Shown: positions 8,658 through 17,139 of the stretch, in pieces | How the letters are laid out: every line of letters begins with the position of its first letter | How positions within the stretch are numbered: the stretch's first letter is position 1 | Assembly: GCF_000308455.1 (NCBI RefSeq) | Contig: NZ_BAFP01000132.1 | Span: 1 to 47,291, forward strand | DNA length: 47,291 bases | Origin: Nocardia abscessus NBRC 100374 | GTDB taxonomy: Bacteria > Actinomycetota > Actinomycetes > Mycobacteriales > Mycobacteriaceae | Direction: 5' to 3' | Notes under the pieces: model-generated | What the model saw: only the letters and a program-made list of their open reading frames with translations | Database searches by the model: none | Told to the model about the DNA's origin: nothing | Program-made: the position numbers and the translations under genes

Positions 8658-10298
8658 TCAGCCGAGTGTGGTGACCTCCAGGTCGCCGTCGGCGTACTGG
8701 CTGCGCAGCCGCTTCTTGTCGAACTTGCCCACGCTGGTCTTGGGGACCTCGGCGATGAATGTCCAGCGTTCGGGCAGCTGCCATTTCGCGAACTTGTCGG
8801 CCAGGAACTCGCGCAGTTCCTCGGGTTTCACCTCGGCGCCCTCGGCGAGCACGATCGCCACCAGCGGGCGCTCGTCCCACTTCTCGTCCGGCACGCCGAT
8901 CACGGCGGCCTCGGCGACCGCGGGGTGCCCGATCACGGCGTTCTCCAGATCCACCGACGAGATCCACTCGCCGCCGGACTTGATCACGTCCTTGGAACGG
9001 TCCACCAGAGTGAGGTAGCCGTCCTGGCTGATCTTGCCCACGTCGCCGGTACGCAGCCAGCCGTCGTCGAACTTCTCCGGATCGACCGCCGTGCCGTCCG
9101 GCGAGTAATAGGAGCCGGTGATCCACGGACCGCGTACTTCCAGCTCACCCAGCGACACTCCGTCGTTGGCGACGACGCTGCCGTCGTCGGCGACCAGGCG
9201 CGCCTGGACACCGGCCGGGAAGCGGCCCTGGGTCACCCGGTAGGCCCACTTGTCCTCGTCGGTGAGCGCGGTGGCGGGCGGATGCGCGACGCTGCCCAGC
9301 GGCGAGGTCTCGGTCATGCCCCACGCGTGCAGTACCCGCACGCCGTGCTTGTCCTCGAAGGTGCGCATCATCGAGGGCGGCACGGCCGAGCCGCCCACCA
9401 CGACCGCACGCAGGTGCGTGATGTCCTGCGGGTTGGCCGCCAGCCCGGCCAGCACGCCGCCCCAGATGGTGGGCACCGCGGCGGCGAAGCTGGGCTTCTG
9501 CGCGGCCATGCACTCCAGCAGCGGGCCCGGCTGCAAGAACCGGTCCGGCATCAGCAGATTCGACCCGGACATCAGCGCCGCGTACGGCAGGCCCCACGCG
9601 TTCGCGTGGAACAGCGGGACGATGGCCAGGATGGTGTCGGTGCCCAGTAGTCCCATCCCGTTGTTCGCGCCGACCTGCATGGCGTGCAGCCAGTTCGAGC
9701 GGTGCGAGTACACCACGCCCTTCGGATCGCCGGTGGTGCCGGAGGTGTAGCACATCGCGGCGGCGGAGCGCTCGTCGATCACCGGGAAGTCGTAGGTGTC
9801 CGGTTGCGCGCCGAGCAACTCGGTGTAGGAGTGCACCTGGATACCCTCGGGCGCGGTGAGCGTCGCCGCGTCGCCATTGACCACGATGACGTGGCGCACG
9901 GTCGTCAGGTGCGGCAGGATCTGCCCGAACAGCGGCACCAGTGTGCCGTCCACCAGCACCACCTGGTCCTCGGCATGATTCGCCACGTAGACGACCTGCT
10001 CGGGGAACAACCGGATGTTCAGCGCGTGCAGCACCGCGCCCATCGCGGGCACCGCGATGTAGGCGACCAGGTGCTCGTTGTTGTTCCACATGAACGTGCC
10101 GACCCGGTCGCCGACCCCGATGCCCAACGAGCGCAGCGCGTTCGCCAACCGCGCCGATTCGGCGCCGACCTCGCGGTAGGTCATGGTGCGCACGCCGGTC
10201 CCGGTCCAGGTGGACACGGTCGAATCGCCGGCGAACGTCGATGCGTAGCGCAGCAACGTCGCCAACGACAACGGCTCGTCCTGCATAGTGCTCAACAT
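8658..10298 (-). CDS. Long-chain fatty-acid--CoA ligase (FadD-like, ANL superfamily)
   Basis: A 546-residue adenylate-forming enzyme that activates carboxylic acids, probably medium- or long-chain fatty acids, to CoA thioesters with ATP. The P-loop CYTSGTTGDPKG is at residues 183-194. HAWGMTETSP (adenine-binding A5-type motif), WLRTGDVGKI (the Asp that binds ribose) and a carboxy-terminal VPKTSVGKFDKKRL with the catalytic lysine are all present, so the enzyme looks intact. AAGGAG lies six bases before the ATG at 10298; a second Met four codons later is less well placed. It begins 30 bp from the end of a degraded serine hydrolase gene on the same strand. Confidence 0.92.
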   Translation of the reverse strand: MLSTMQDEPLSLATLLRYASTFAGDSTVSTWTGTGVRTMTYREVGAESARLANALRSLGIGVGDRVGTFMWNNNEHLVAYIAVPAMGAVLHALNIRLFPEQVVYVANHAEDQVVLVDGTLVPLFGQILPHLTTVRHVIVVNGDAATLTAPEGIQVHSYTELLGAQPDTYDFPVIDERSAAAMCYTSGTTGDPKGVVYSHRSNWLHAMQVGANNGMGLLGTDTILAIVPLFHANAWGLPYAALMSGSNLLMPDRFLQPGPLLECMAAQKPSFAAAVPTIWGGVLAGLAANPQDITHLRAVVVGGSAVPPSMMRTFEDKHGVRVLHAWGMTETSPLGSVAHPPATALTDEDKWAYRVTQGRFPAGVQARLVADDGSVVANDGVSLGELEVRGPWITGSYYSPDGTAVDPEKFDDGWLRTGDVGKISQDGYLTLVDRSKDVIKSGGEWISSVDLENAVIGHPAVAEAAVIGVPDEKWDERPLVAIVLAEGAEVKPEELREFLADKFAKWQLPERWTFIAEVPKTSVGKFDKKRLRSQYADGDLEVTTLG

Positions 10299-10328
10299 CG
10301 GAACTCCTTTTTCTTCGGTGACTTCCCG

Positions 10329-10805
10329 TCAGAAAGCCAAGTCGGTTTCGGCCACCTTCGGGGTCTCCGATGTGATCCCGTGCAGCAACCCGAGCCAGCG
10401 GGTCACTTGGGGGTACGGAATCGGTTTGCCACTGGTGAGCACGGCGCACGACAGCGCGCGTTCGGGATGGGCCCACGCCACGTTTTCGGTGAAGCCGAGA
10501 TGGACGAAGGCGCGGCGGGTTTCGGGACTGGACAGGCTGAGCGCCCGGCCGCCGGGCATCGGACCGTACCCGGAGCGGAGGTTCGTGCCGCGTATCAGGT
10601 CGGATGCGTGGATGGTCCGATGCACAGCGCTGCGGTATAGCGGTCGCATTCGCTGCGGGATGCGCTCGGCATAACCGCGAGCGAGGCCTACCTCGGCCGG
10701 GTCCACTTCCGCGCCGATCGACGCGACGTCGCCCAGATTTTCCGGGATGTGACTACGTCGGGCCAGGTGGAGCAGCTTCGGAAGGGTCGGTACACGCACC
10801 AGCAT
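10329..10805 (-). pseudogene. Truncated beta-lactamase-family serine hydrolase/esterase remnant
   Basis: The 158-residue frame resembles only the carboxy-terminal third of esterase EstB/LipE-type serine hydrolases. RAFVHLGFTENVAWAHPERA and the following VLTSGKPIPYP correspond to the end of the family fold, where a HGGFTN-like motif is expected. The whole catalytic front, including the Ser-x-x-Lys nucleophile motif and the Tyr motif, is missing. A TGA lies two codons upstream of the first Met, so the frame cannot be extended. Even the third motif has changed (HLG rather than HGG). It is therefore probably a decayed gene; the frame could still be translated. Confidence 0.6.
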
Positions 10806-11335
10806 GGTTCAGCACGCACCGACCATGAGCCACATCACACCGGCGATGCTACCCAACGGTAGGCCGCCCCGGGCAAGGCCGACCGGGGAATCCACACGCA
10901 TCGATCCGAAGGCGGGCGCCCTCAGTTCCCGCTGGTCAGCTCGGTGCCGCCCCCTCGGTGGCGGACGCCGCGGGCTCTATCCGCCCCCGGCACCACGACT
11001 TTAGGTGGCGGACGCCCCGGAGTTCCCGCCATCCCCATCACCACGACTCTCGGTGGCGCACGCCCGAGGTTCCAACTGCCCCCGGCACCGCGACTCTCGA
11101 TGGCAGACGCCCCGGGGTTCCCGCCAGCCCCGACTTTCGGCAGCGGACGCCCTAGGTTTCCCCTGTCCCTGGCACTGCGACTCTCGCAGGCAGATGCCCC
11201 GGGTCCAGCCAGTCCAGCATCGCGACTCGCGGCGGCGGGCGCGCTAGGTTCCAACCGCCCCGGCACCGCGACTCTCGGCGGCAGATGCCCCGGGCCCCAG
11301 CCATCCCAGAACCACGACTCCCGGCAGCGGAAGCC
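10806..11335. other. Non-coding gap filled mostly by the minisatellite
   Basis: Between the hydrolase remnant and the CDF gene there is no supportable protein. On the minus strand a 30-codon frame ending at 10814 (MRVDSPVGLARGGLPLGS...) is visible but has no supporting signal. The rest is the repeat array. Confidence 0.5.
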
Positions 11336-11365
11336 CTAGGTTCCCACTGCCCCCGGCACCGCTGC
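10945..11365. repeat. Minisatellite: about nine degenerate 40-48 bp units in alternating order
   Basis: Units start with CTCTCGG(T/C)GGC or a variant and end with GGCACC(G/A)CGA. By eye I count about nine units, and two subtypes alternate: one with CAGAYGCCCCGGG (three of four units), the other mostly with a CTAGGTTCC-like core (CTAGG near 11152, 11246 and 11336). The higher-order unit is thus about 90 bp. The last unit runs into the CDF gene and contains its TAG stop. Short frames cross the array on both strands, but none looks like a real protein. Confidence 0.8.
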
Positions 11366-12373
11366 CTCGGTATGCGCCGGATAAGCGTGCACCACAGCCG
11401 TGTCCAGCTTGGGCATTACGTGGGTGAGGGTGTGCTGGGCCTCGTGCGCGACGCGATGCGCGTCCGCGAGCGTGATCGTCGGGGCGACATCCAGTTCGAC
11501 GTCGGCGTGCAGGCGATGGCCGATCCATCGCATCCGCAGGCTGCGCACGCCCTGCACACCCGGCTCGGCGGCCAGCGCCCGCTCGGCCGCGGTGACCAGA
11601 TCCGGCTCGACGGCGTCCATCAACCGGCGCAGCACGTCGCGGGCCGCGGTCCGCAGCACCGCGAGAATCGCGACGGTGATCAGCAGTCCGACGATCGGGT
11701 CGGCGAGCGGGAACCCCAGCGCCACCCCACCGGCACCGAGCAGGACGGCCAGCGAGGTGAACCCGTCGGTGCGCGCATGCAGGCCGTCGGCGACCAGTGC
11801 CGCCGAGCCGATCCGCCGTCCCACCCGGATCCGGTACAGCGCGACCGTCTCGTTGCCCAGGAACCCGACCAAGCCGGCCGCGGCAACCCAGCCCAGATGC
11901 TCGATCGGCACCGGATCGAGCAATCTGCGCACCGCCTCGTACCCGGCGATCAGCGCCGACAGGGCGATCATCGCGACGACGAAAAGGCCGGCCAGGTCCT
12001 CCGCCCGGCCGAATCCGTAGGTGTAGCGCCGGGTCGCGGCCTTGCGTCCGAGGGCGAACGCGATCCACAGCGGCACGGCGGTCAGCGCGTCGGAGAAGTT
12101 GTGCACGGTGTCCGCGGCCAGGGCGACCGAACCCGACGCGGCGACGATCACCAGTTGCAGCACCGCGGTGCACCCGAGCACGACCAGGCTGATCTTGACC
12201 GCCCGGATGCCGACCGCGCTCGCCTCCAGCGCGTCGTCCATGCTGTCGGCGGCGTCGTGGCTGTGCGGGACGAAGACCTCCCGCAGTGCACCGACCAACC
12301 CCGACCGATGCGGGTGATGGTGCCCGGCTTGGTGCTGATGATGGGGGTGATGGTGATGATGCCGGTGGGTCAT
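11336..12373 (-). CDS. Cation diffusion facilitator (CDF) metal exporter
   Basis: A 345-residue inner-membrane transporter that exports divalent metal ions in exchange for protons. The amino end is extremely His-rich (HRHHHHHPHHQHQAGHHHPH), a likely cytoplasmic metal-gathering tail. About six hydrophobic segments follow. The two membrane metal-site motifs are both HxxxD: VHNFSDAL in the second segment and LHARTDGF in the fifth. A carboxy-terminal cytoplasmic domain ends the protein. Its ATG overlaps the stop of the KmtR-like regulator by four bases, so the two are translationally coupled. Nickel or cobalt is the likely substrate given the sensor, although zinc cannot be excluded. The last residues (AAVPGAVGT) and the stop lie in a minisatellite unit. 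Confidence 0.92.
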   Translation of the reverse strand: MTHRHHHHHPHHQHQAGHHHPHRSGLVGALREVFVPHSHDAADSMDDALEASAVGIRAVKISLVVLGCTAVLQLVIVAASGSVALAADTVHNFSDALTAVPLWIAFALGRKAATRRYTYGFGRAEDLAGLFVVAMIALSALIAGYEAVRRLLDPVPIEHLGWVAAAGLVGFLGNETVALYRIRVGRRIGSAALVADGLHARTDGFTSLAVLLGAGGVALGFPLADPIVGLLITVAILAVLRTAARDVLRRLMDAVEPDLVTAAERALAAEPGVQGVRSLRMRWIGHRLHADVELDVAPTITLADAHRVAHEAQHTLTHVMPKLDTAVVHAYPAHTEAAVPGAVGT

Positions 12374-12765
12374 GACGCACTCGCCCCGTCCCGGCTGGTG
12401 AGTTCACGCACCGCGCCCACGCCGCGGTGATGCGCCGGCACACCGGGCCCCGCGTGTTCGGCGTTGTGCACCGCGTCCACGACCAACTGCCGGATGTGCT
12501 CGTTCTCCAGGCGATAGAAGATCGTCGTCCCCGATCGGCGGGTGTTCACCAACCGTGCCATCCGCAGTTTGGCCAGATGCTGCGACACCGAAGGCGCGGG
12601 CTTGCCGACCTGCCCGGCCAGGTCGTTGACCGAAAGCTCGCGGTCGACGAGGGCCCAGAGCACTTGCACCCGGGTCGGGTCGGCGAGCATGCGGAACACC
12701 TCGACAACCAGTCCGACTTGATCCTCCGCGAGCGGCGGTCGCAATTCCTGGCTATCTGCATTCAT
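12370..12765 (-). CDS. ArsR/SmtB-family metal sensor, KmtR-like
   Basis: A 131-residue winged-helix repressor with recognition helix region PAPSVSQHLAKLRMARLV (about 56-73). The carboxy-terminal metal site has H90, E103, H104, H112 and H113. Their spacing (0, +13, +14, +22, +23) is the same as that of the mycobacterial nickel/cobalt sensor KmtR (H88, E101, H102, H110, H111). KmtR controls a CDF exporter, and here the overlapping downstream gene encodes one. This supports Ni/Co-responsive derepression of the pair. The ATG lies inside a perfect inverted repeat and six bases after a TAATAT box, so the message is probably leaderless and repression would act at the promoter. Confidence 0.9.
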   Translation of the reverse strand: MNADSQELRPPLAEDQVGLVVEVFRMLADPTRVQVLWALVDRELSVNDLAGQVGKPAPSVSQHLAKLRMARLVNTRRSGTTIFYRLENEHIRQLVVDAVHNAEHAGPGVPAHHRGVGAVRELTSRDGASAS

Positions 12766-12777
12766 ACGCAGATATTA
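12753..12777 (-). promoter_or_regulatory. Leaderless promoter (-10 TAATAT) with operator dyad over the start codon
   Basis: TATCTGC (12753-12759) and GCAGATA (12768-12774) form a perfect 7-bp inverted repeat with an 8-bp spacer that contains the ATG of the KmtR-like gene (12763-12765). TAATAT on the minus strand (12772-12777) overlaps one arm and ends six bases from the ATG. A repressor on this dyad would block transcription initiation. Confidence 0.6.
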
Positions 12778-13336
12778 GAACAGGCGAAGGCCCCGCACCA
12801 GCGCTCCGGGCCGATGTGCCGGCGGCACCCCCTGCGTTGCCGCCGACACACCGGTCGACCCCGAATTCGAACATTCTTTGTCTTAGTCGAGTGTGGCGTC
12901 GGTGCGCCAGGCCGGCGGACCGATATCACCCGAATGAGACAAACCAATTCCGCAGGTACCGGCACGATTTCGGTTCATCTCCGAGAGAACTGCCGTGACC
13001 AGCATGAATGCTGGGGCACCGCAGGGAAGTTCACGCACAACTGTGCACACAGCTGCACGTGCACCACGCCGGATCCGGCGTCCTCGCGACTCCAGCACGC
13101 ACTCGCGGCCGGGCGCCACGCCGCCACCGTCGGGACATTGTGCACCGAGCGGCCCGCATGCGCGGGAATCCTGTCCAGACCGTGACCTTCGACCGTCTCC
13201 ACCGGTCGGTCATCGCGACGTCGCCGCGCGCCGGCCACCGCGTTCGCGTGACCGCCCACCGGCACGGACGAGCCGGTGGCGGCACCCGGTTAGGGTGAAT
13301 CACGAGAACGTACGAGCGACCCGCGGAGTAGACGAC
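12778..13336. other. Gap of about 560 bp with no recognisable gene
   Basis: The divergent region between the metal sensor and the acyl-CoA dehydrogenase holds only short frames without family resemblance. I see the dehydrogenase ribosome binding site at its right end and a short CCCGCATGCGCGGG imperfect dyad near 13154, nothing else. Confidence 0.5.
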
Positions 13337-14479
13337 ATGCCAGTGGATCGAATGCTGCCCACCCCCGAGGCCCGGGATCTGCTGGAGCTGACCCGCGACA
13401 TCGCCGACAAGCTACTCGAACCGCGCGTGGCCGAGTGCGAGAAGACCGGAATCTTTCCCGACGGCGTCTTCCCCGCTCTGGGCGCCGCAGGACTGCTCAG
13501 CCTGCCGTATCCGGAGGAATACGGCGGCGGCGCGCAGCCATACGAGGTGTACCTGCAGGTGCTCGAGGAGATCGCCGCCCGCTGGGCGGCCGTGGCCGTC
13601 GCCGTCAGCGTGCACAGCCTGTCCTGTCATCCGCTGTTCGCCTTCGGCACCGAGGAGCAGAAGCAGCGCTGGCTGTCCGGCATGCTCTCCGGCGAGACCA
13701 TCGGCGCCTACAGCCTGTCCGAGCCGCACGCCGGTTCCGACGCGGCCGCACTGCGCTGCCGCGCCACCCCGGTGGAGGGCGGCTACCGGATCACCGGCGC
13801 CAAAGCCTGGATCACCAACGGTGGCCGCGCCGACTTCTACACCCTGTTCGCCCGCACCGGTGAAGGCTCCCGCGGCATCTCCTGCTTCCTGGTCCCCCGT
13901 GACACCGAGGGCCTCGGCTTCGGCAAACCCGAGGAGAAGATGGGCCTGCGCGCCGTGCCCACCACCACCGCCACCTACGACGACGCGTTCCTGCCCGCCG
14001 AACGCCGTGTCGGCGCCGAGGGACAGGGCCTCTCGATCGCCTTCAGCGCTTTGGACTCGGGCCGCCTCGGCATCGCCGCGGTCGCCACCGGCCTGGCGCA
14101 GCGCGCCCTCGACGAGGCGGTCGCCTACGCCAAGGAGCGCGAGGCGTTCGGCCGCCACATCATCGACCACCAGGGTCTCGGTTTCGTCCTCGCCGACATG
14201 GCCGCCGCCGTCGACTCCGCGCGCGCCACCTACCTCGACGCCGCCCGCCGCCGCGACGCGGGGCTGCCGTACTCGCGCCAGGCCAGCGTGGCCAAACTCG
14301 TCGCCACCGACGCCGCCATGAAGGTCACCACCGACGCGGTCCAGGTCTTCGGCGGCTACGGCTATACCCAGGATTTCCCAGTCGAGCGCTACATGCGCGA
14401 GGCCAAGGTGATGCAGATCTTCGAGGGCACCAACCAGATCCAGCGCTTGGTCATCGCGCGTCAGCTCGCGGACAGCTGA
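13337..14479 (+). CDS. Acyl-CoA dehydrogenase
   Basis: A 380-residue FAD-dependent enzyme that introduces the alpha-beta double bond in acyl-CoA. FAD/substrate motifs are complete: YSLSEPHAGSDAAAL, WITNGGRAD, and near the carboxy end QVFGGYGYTQDFPVERYMREAK followed by IFEGTNQIQ, where E363 is the expected catalytic base of short/medium-chain types. ATG 13337 is chosen over a longer frame from 12995 because GGAG lies about eight bases upstream and homology begins here. It faces the same way as the monooxygenase 80 bp downstream. Substrate chain length cannot be read. Confidence 0.93.
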   Translation: MPVDRMLPTPEARDLLELTRDIADKLLEPRVAECEKTGIFPDGVFPALGAAGLLSLPYPEEYGGGAQPYEVYLQVLEEIAARWAAVAVAVSVHSLSCHPLFAFGTEEQKQRWLSGMLSGETIGAYSLSEPHAGSDAAALRCRATPVEGGYRITGAKAWITNGGRADFYTLFARTGEGSRGISCFLVPRDTEGLGFGKPEEKMGLRAVPTTTATYDDAFLPAERRVGAEGQGLSIAFSALDSGRLGIAAVATGLAQRALDEAVAYAKEREAFGRHIIDHQGLGFVLADMAAAVDSARATYLDAARRRDAGLPYSRQASVAKLVATDAAMKVTTDAVQVFGGYGYTQDFPVERYMREAKVMQIFEGTNQIQRLVIARQLADS

Positions 14480-14550
14480 CGCCTCCTGGCGTGGCCGAAA
14501 ATACCGATTGAATGACCGCGGATGTCTTCGGACCTGCGGATACTCTTCCG

Positions 14551-14556
14551 TACCCT
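14551..14556 (+). promoter_or_regulatory. Putative -10 box (TACCCT) of a leaderless promoter
   Basis: TACCCT ends six bases before the ATG at 14563, and no Shine-Dalgarno sequence precedes it. This supports the shorter start of the monooxygenase. Confidence 0.4.
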
Positions 14557-14562
14557 CAAAGC

Positions 14563-16032
14563 ATGACAACGCCGTCCATCATCATCATCGGAGCCGGATT
14601 CGGCGGGCTCGGCATGGCGCTGGAGCTGCGGCGGGCCGGGTTGGACAACTTCACCATCCTGGAGCGGGCCACCGACCTCGGCGGCGTCTGGCGGGAGAAC
14701 ACCTACCCCGGCGCGGCCTGTGACGTACCCTCCCCGCTGTACTCCTGGTCCTACGAGCCGAAATCCGATTGGCCCCGGCGTTTCTCCGAACAGCGCGACA
14801 TCCACGGGTACATGCAGGGCGTCGCCGACAAGCACGGCCTGCGGCGCTTCATCCGATTCGGCACCGAGGTGCTCGACGCCGAGTTCGACGAGCAAACCGG
14901 CCAGTGGATCGTGCGCACGGCCGACGGTGCGCAACTGACCGCGGACATCCTCATCCCGGCGGTCGGCCAGCTCTCGCGCCCCGCGTTGCCCAACATTCCC
15001 GGCATCGACACCTTCGCCGGTCCCGCGTTCCACTCCGCCGAGTGGAACCACGACGTCGACCTGGCCGGCAAGCGCATCGCCTGCATCGGCACCGGAGCCA
15101 GCGCGATCCAATACATCCCGCGTATACAGCCGGCCGCCGCCCATCTCACGCTGTTCCAGCGCTCCGCGGCCTGGGTGCTACCGAAGGCCGACGTCCAGTA
15201 CAGCCCCCTGCACCACGCGCTGTTCAAGTACTTCCCGCCCAGCCGCCTCGCCGAGCGCTTCGCCATCTGGTCGTTCTTCGAGGTGCTCGCCCTGGCGCTG
15301 ACCGACATCCCGGGAATCAAGGCGCCGGTGATCGCGCTGGCCGACCGGCACCGGGCCAAGCAGATCCCCGACGCCGAATTGCGCGCGAAACTGACACCCG
15401 ACTACGCGGCCGGATGCAAGCGCGGCCTGTTCTCCAACGAGTACTTCCCGGCGCTGGCGCAGCCGAACGTCACCGTGGAGACCACCGCCATCGAGGCGAT
15501 CACCCCGACCGGGATCCGCACCGCCGACGGCGTCGAGCACGAGGTGGACGTCATCATCTACGGCACCGGCTTCAAGGGCACCGAGTTCCTCGCGCCGATG
15601 AACATCTACGGCCTCGGCGGGCGCAAGCTGGCCGACGTGTGGGCCGACGAAGGCGCCCGCGCCTACCTCGGCCTCTCCGTGCCCCAGTTCCCGAACCTGT
15701 TCATGATGTACGGCCCGAACACCAACGTCGGCTCCGGCTCGATCATCTACATGCTCGAATCCCAGGCCCGCTACATCCGCCAGGTCGTGCGGTACCTGAC
15801 CGACCGCCCCGGCCGCTACCTCGCCGCCCGCGCCACCACCGAACAGCGCTGGGACGACTGGCTGCAGAACCGGTTGAAGGACACCCCCTGGAACTTCTGC
15901 TCCAGCTGGTACCGCAACGCCTCCGGCCGGATCACCAACAACTGGCCCGGCGCCACCGTCCTCTACCGCTGGAAGACAAGGAATTTCGACCCCGCCGACT
16001 ACGACGAGGCGCAAGCGCCCGCCGCACACTGA
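14563..16032 (+). CDS. Flavin-containing (Baeyer-Villiger type) monooxygenase
   Basis: A 489-residue FAD- and NADPH-dependent monooxygenase. The FAD Rossmann motif GAGFGG is at residues 10-15 and the NADPH motif GTGASA at 176-181. Between them, FAGPAFHSAEW at 151-161 matches the Baeyer-Villiger fingerprint FxGxxxHxxxW. Such enzymes convert ketones to esters or lactones, or oxidise heteroatoms; the substrate is not predictable. A longer in-frame start at 14512 lacks a ribosome binding site, whereas the ATG used here directly follows a TACCCT box. Confidence 0.88.
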   Translation: MTTPSIIIIGAGFGGLGMALELRRAGLDNFTILERATDLGGVWRENTYPGAACDVPSPLYSWSYEPKSDWPRRFSEQRDIHGYMQGVADKHGLRRFIRFGTEVLDAEFDEQTGQWIVRTADGAQLTADILIPAVGQLSRPALPNIPGIDTFAGPAFHSAEWNHDVDLAGKRIACIGTGASAIQYIPRIQPAAAHLTLFQRSAAWVLPKADVQYSPLHHALFKYFPPSRLAERFAIWSFFEVLALALTDIPGIKAPVIALADRHRAKQIPDAELRAKLTPDYAAGCKRGLFSNEYFPALAQPNVTVETTAIEAITPTGIRTADGVEHEVDVIIYGTGFKGTEFLAPMNIYGLGGRKLADVWADEGARAYLGLSVPQFPNLFMMYGPNTNVGSGSIIYMLESQARYIRQVVRYLTDRPGRYLAARATTEQRWDDWLQNRLKDTPWNFCSSWYRNASGRITNNWPGATVLYRWKTRNFDPADYDEAQAPAAH

Positions 16033-16060
16033 CCTCGCGCTCAGCCAGACCTCAGCTAGC

Positions 16061-16076
16061 CGCCAGTAAACTGGCG
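16061..16076. promoter_or_regulatory. Inverted repeat CGCCAGT-AA-ACTGGCG
   Basis: Seven-base perfect arms around AA lie 30 bp upstream of the Gly-rich membrane protein gene. The centre contains TAAACT, which could be a -10 box, so the dyad may be an operator. It could also act as a weak hairpin after the monooxygenase gene. Confidence 0.35.
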
Positions 16077-16105
16077 TTGTCCGAGGTCGAGCGGAAGAGG
16101 TACCC

Positions 16106-16885
16106 ATGTCATGGCTGCTGATCGCCTTATTACTTGTAGCGCTGATCGCCGTACTGGTCTGGCAGATACGACTTAGCAAACAGCGCGGAGCCATCGAGTT
16201 GGCCGACGCTCTCGCCGACGCCCGGCAAGTGAACGAACGGCTGGGCGGTCAGGTCTACAGCCTCTCCGGTAGCAACGACGCCGCCGTCCAAGCGCTCGCC
16301 GACGCTTCCGAACGGCATCTCGCGGCCGGCTCCCAACTCGATCAGGCCCGCACGCCCACCCAGGCGCGGCTGGCAAAACAGACCGCGCTGGAAGGGCTCT
16401 ACTACATCAGGGCCGCGCGGACCGCCATGAACATGGACCCCGGCCCCGCGATCGCGGCCCTCGACGGCCAGGACACCGCGGGGCAGGTCACCGAGAAGCG
16501 CGTCGTCGAATACGAGGGCAGGCAGATCGCGGCCGCACCCGGCCCTTCCTCGTCGACACCCAACTACTACCCCGGCGGCCGAGTGGCCGGGCGCCCCGTC
16601 CCCGCGGGCTGGTACTCCGAGCCCTGGTGGAAGCCCGCGATGGTCGCCGGCGCCTGGGGCATCGGCTCGGCCCTGCTCTTCACCTCCCTGTTCGCCGGGA
16701 TGTCCGGAGTCGGCTACGACGCGCAAGGCTTCGAGAGCGGCTACGGCGAGGGTTTCCAGGACGGATCCGCCGCGGACGGCGGCGGCTACGACCCCGGATC
16801 CAACGAGGGTGGCGACTACTCCGGCGGCTTCGACGGCGGAGGCGGCTTCGACGGCGGAGGCGGCTTCGACGGCGGAGGCTTCTGA
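16106..16885 (+). CDS. Membrane protein with Gly-rich repeat tail (DUF1542-like), function unknown
   Basis: A 259-residue protein. An amino-terminal membrane helix (MSWLLIALLLVALIAVLVWQ) is followed by an Ala-rich helical region to about residue 110, a Pro-rich linker, and a second membrane segment near 175-200. The tail is rich in Gly, Asp and Phe and ends in tandem FDGGGG repeats. It resembles actinobacterial proteins annotated as DUF1542, of unknown role. The ATG follows GGAAGAGGT. The tail repeats are exact at DNA level. Confidence 0.7.
   Translation: MSWLLIALLLVALIAVLVWQIRLSKQRGAIELADALADARQVNERLGGQVYSLSGSNDAAVQALADASERHLAAGSQLDQARTPTQARLAKQTALEGLYYIRAARTAMNMDPGPAIAALDGQDTAGQVTEKRVVEYEGRQIAAAPGPSSSTPNYYPGGRVAGRPVPAGWYSEPWWKPAMVAGAWGIGSALLFTSLFAGMSGVGYDAQGFESGYGEGFQDGSAADGGGYDPGSNEGGDYSGGFDGGGGFDGGGGFDGGGF
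16829..16882 (+). repeat. Three tandem 18-bp repeats encoding FDGGGG
   Basis: The 18-bp unit TTCGACGGCGGAGGCGGC occurs at 16829 and 16847, and a third, 3'-shortened copy starts at 16865. The copies are identical, which points to recent slippage and likely length variation between strains. Confidence 0.85.
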
Positions 16886-16981
16886 TCCCTTCGTAACACC
16901 CTCAGGACAGCGATGCGGTCTCCGGACCCGTTACCCGGTAGACTGCGAACGTCCCGGGCGGGCCCGAGCCCACCCAAGCAC

Positions 16982-17054
16982 GCCTTCGTAGCTCAGGGGA
17001 TAGAGCACCGCTCTCCTAAAGCGGGTGTCGCAGGTTCGAATCCTGCCGAGGGCA
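16982..17054 (+). tRNA. tRNA-Arg (anticodon CCT)
   Basis: The cloverleaf folds fully: acceptor GCCTTCG pairs with CGAGGGC (one G-U), D stem GCTC/GAGC, anticodon stem CCGCT/AGCGG with loop CTCCTAA, and T stem GCAGG/CCTGC with TTCGAAT loop. The discriminator base is A and CCA is not encoded. The anticodon CCT reads the rare arginine codon AGG. A TAGACT box at about 16947 may be its -10. tRNA genes like this are common integration sites, and accessory genes follow on its 3' side. Confidence 0.97.
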
Positions 17055-17139
17055 CTTGAAACATGGGCAACTTTTTGCGTTGTTGTCCCGCTTGCCCTGT
17101 TGTGCTGCGCATTGGTCTGGTCTAGGGCCGTATCCGACC

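Noticed and set aside
10945..11365. CRISPR array
   Set aside because: Units are degenerate along their full length with no constant repeat and unique spacer pattern.
12995..13336. Amino-terminal extension of the acyl-CoA dehydrogenase
   Set aside because: The extension is not protein-like, and a ribosome binding site and family start support ATG 13337.
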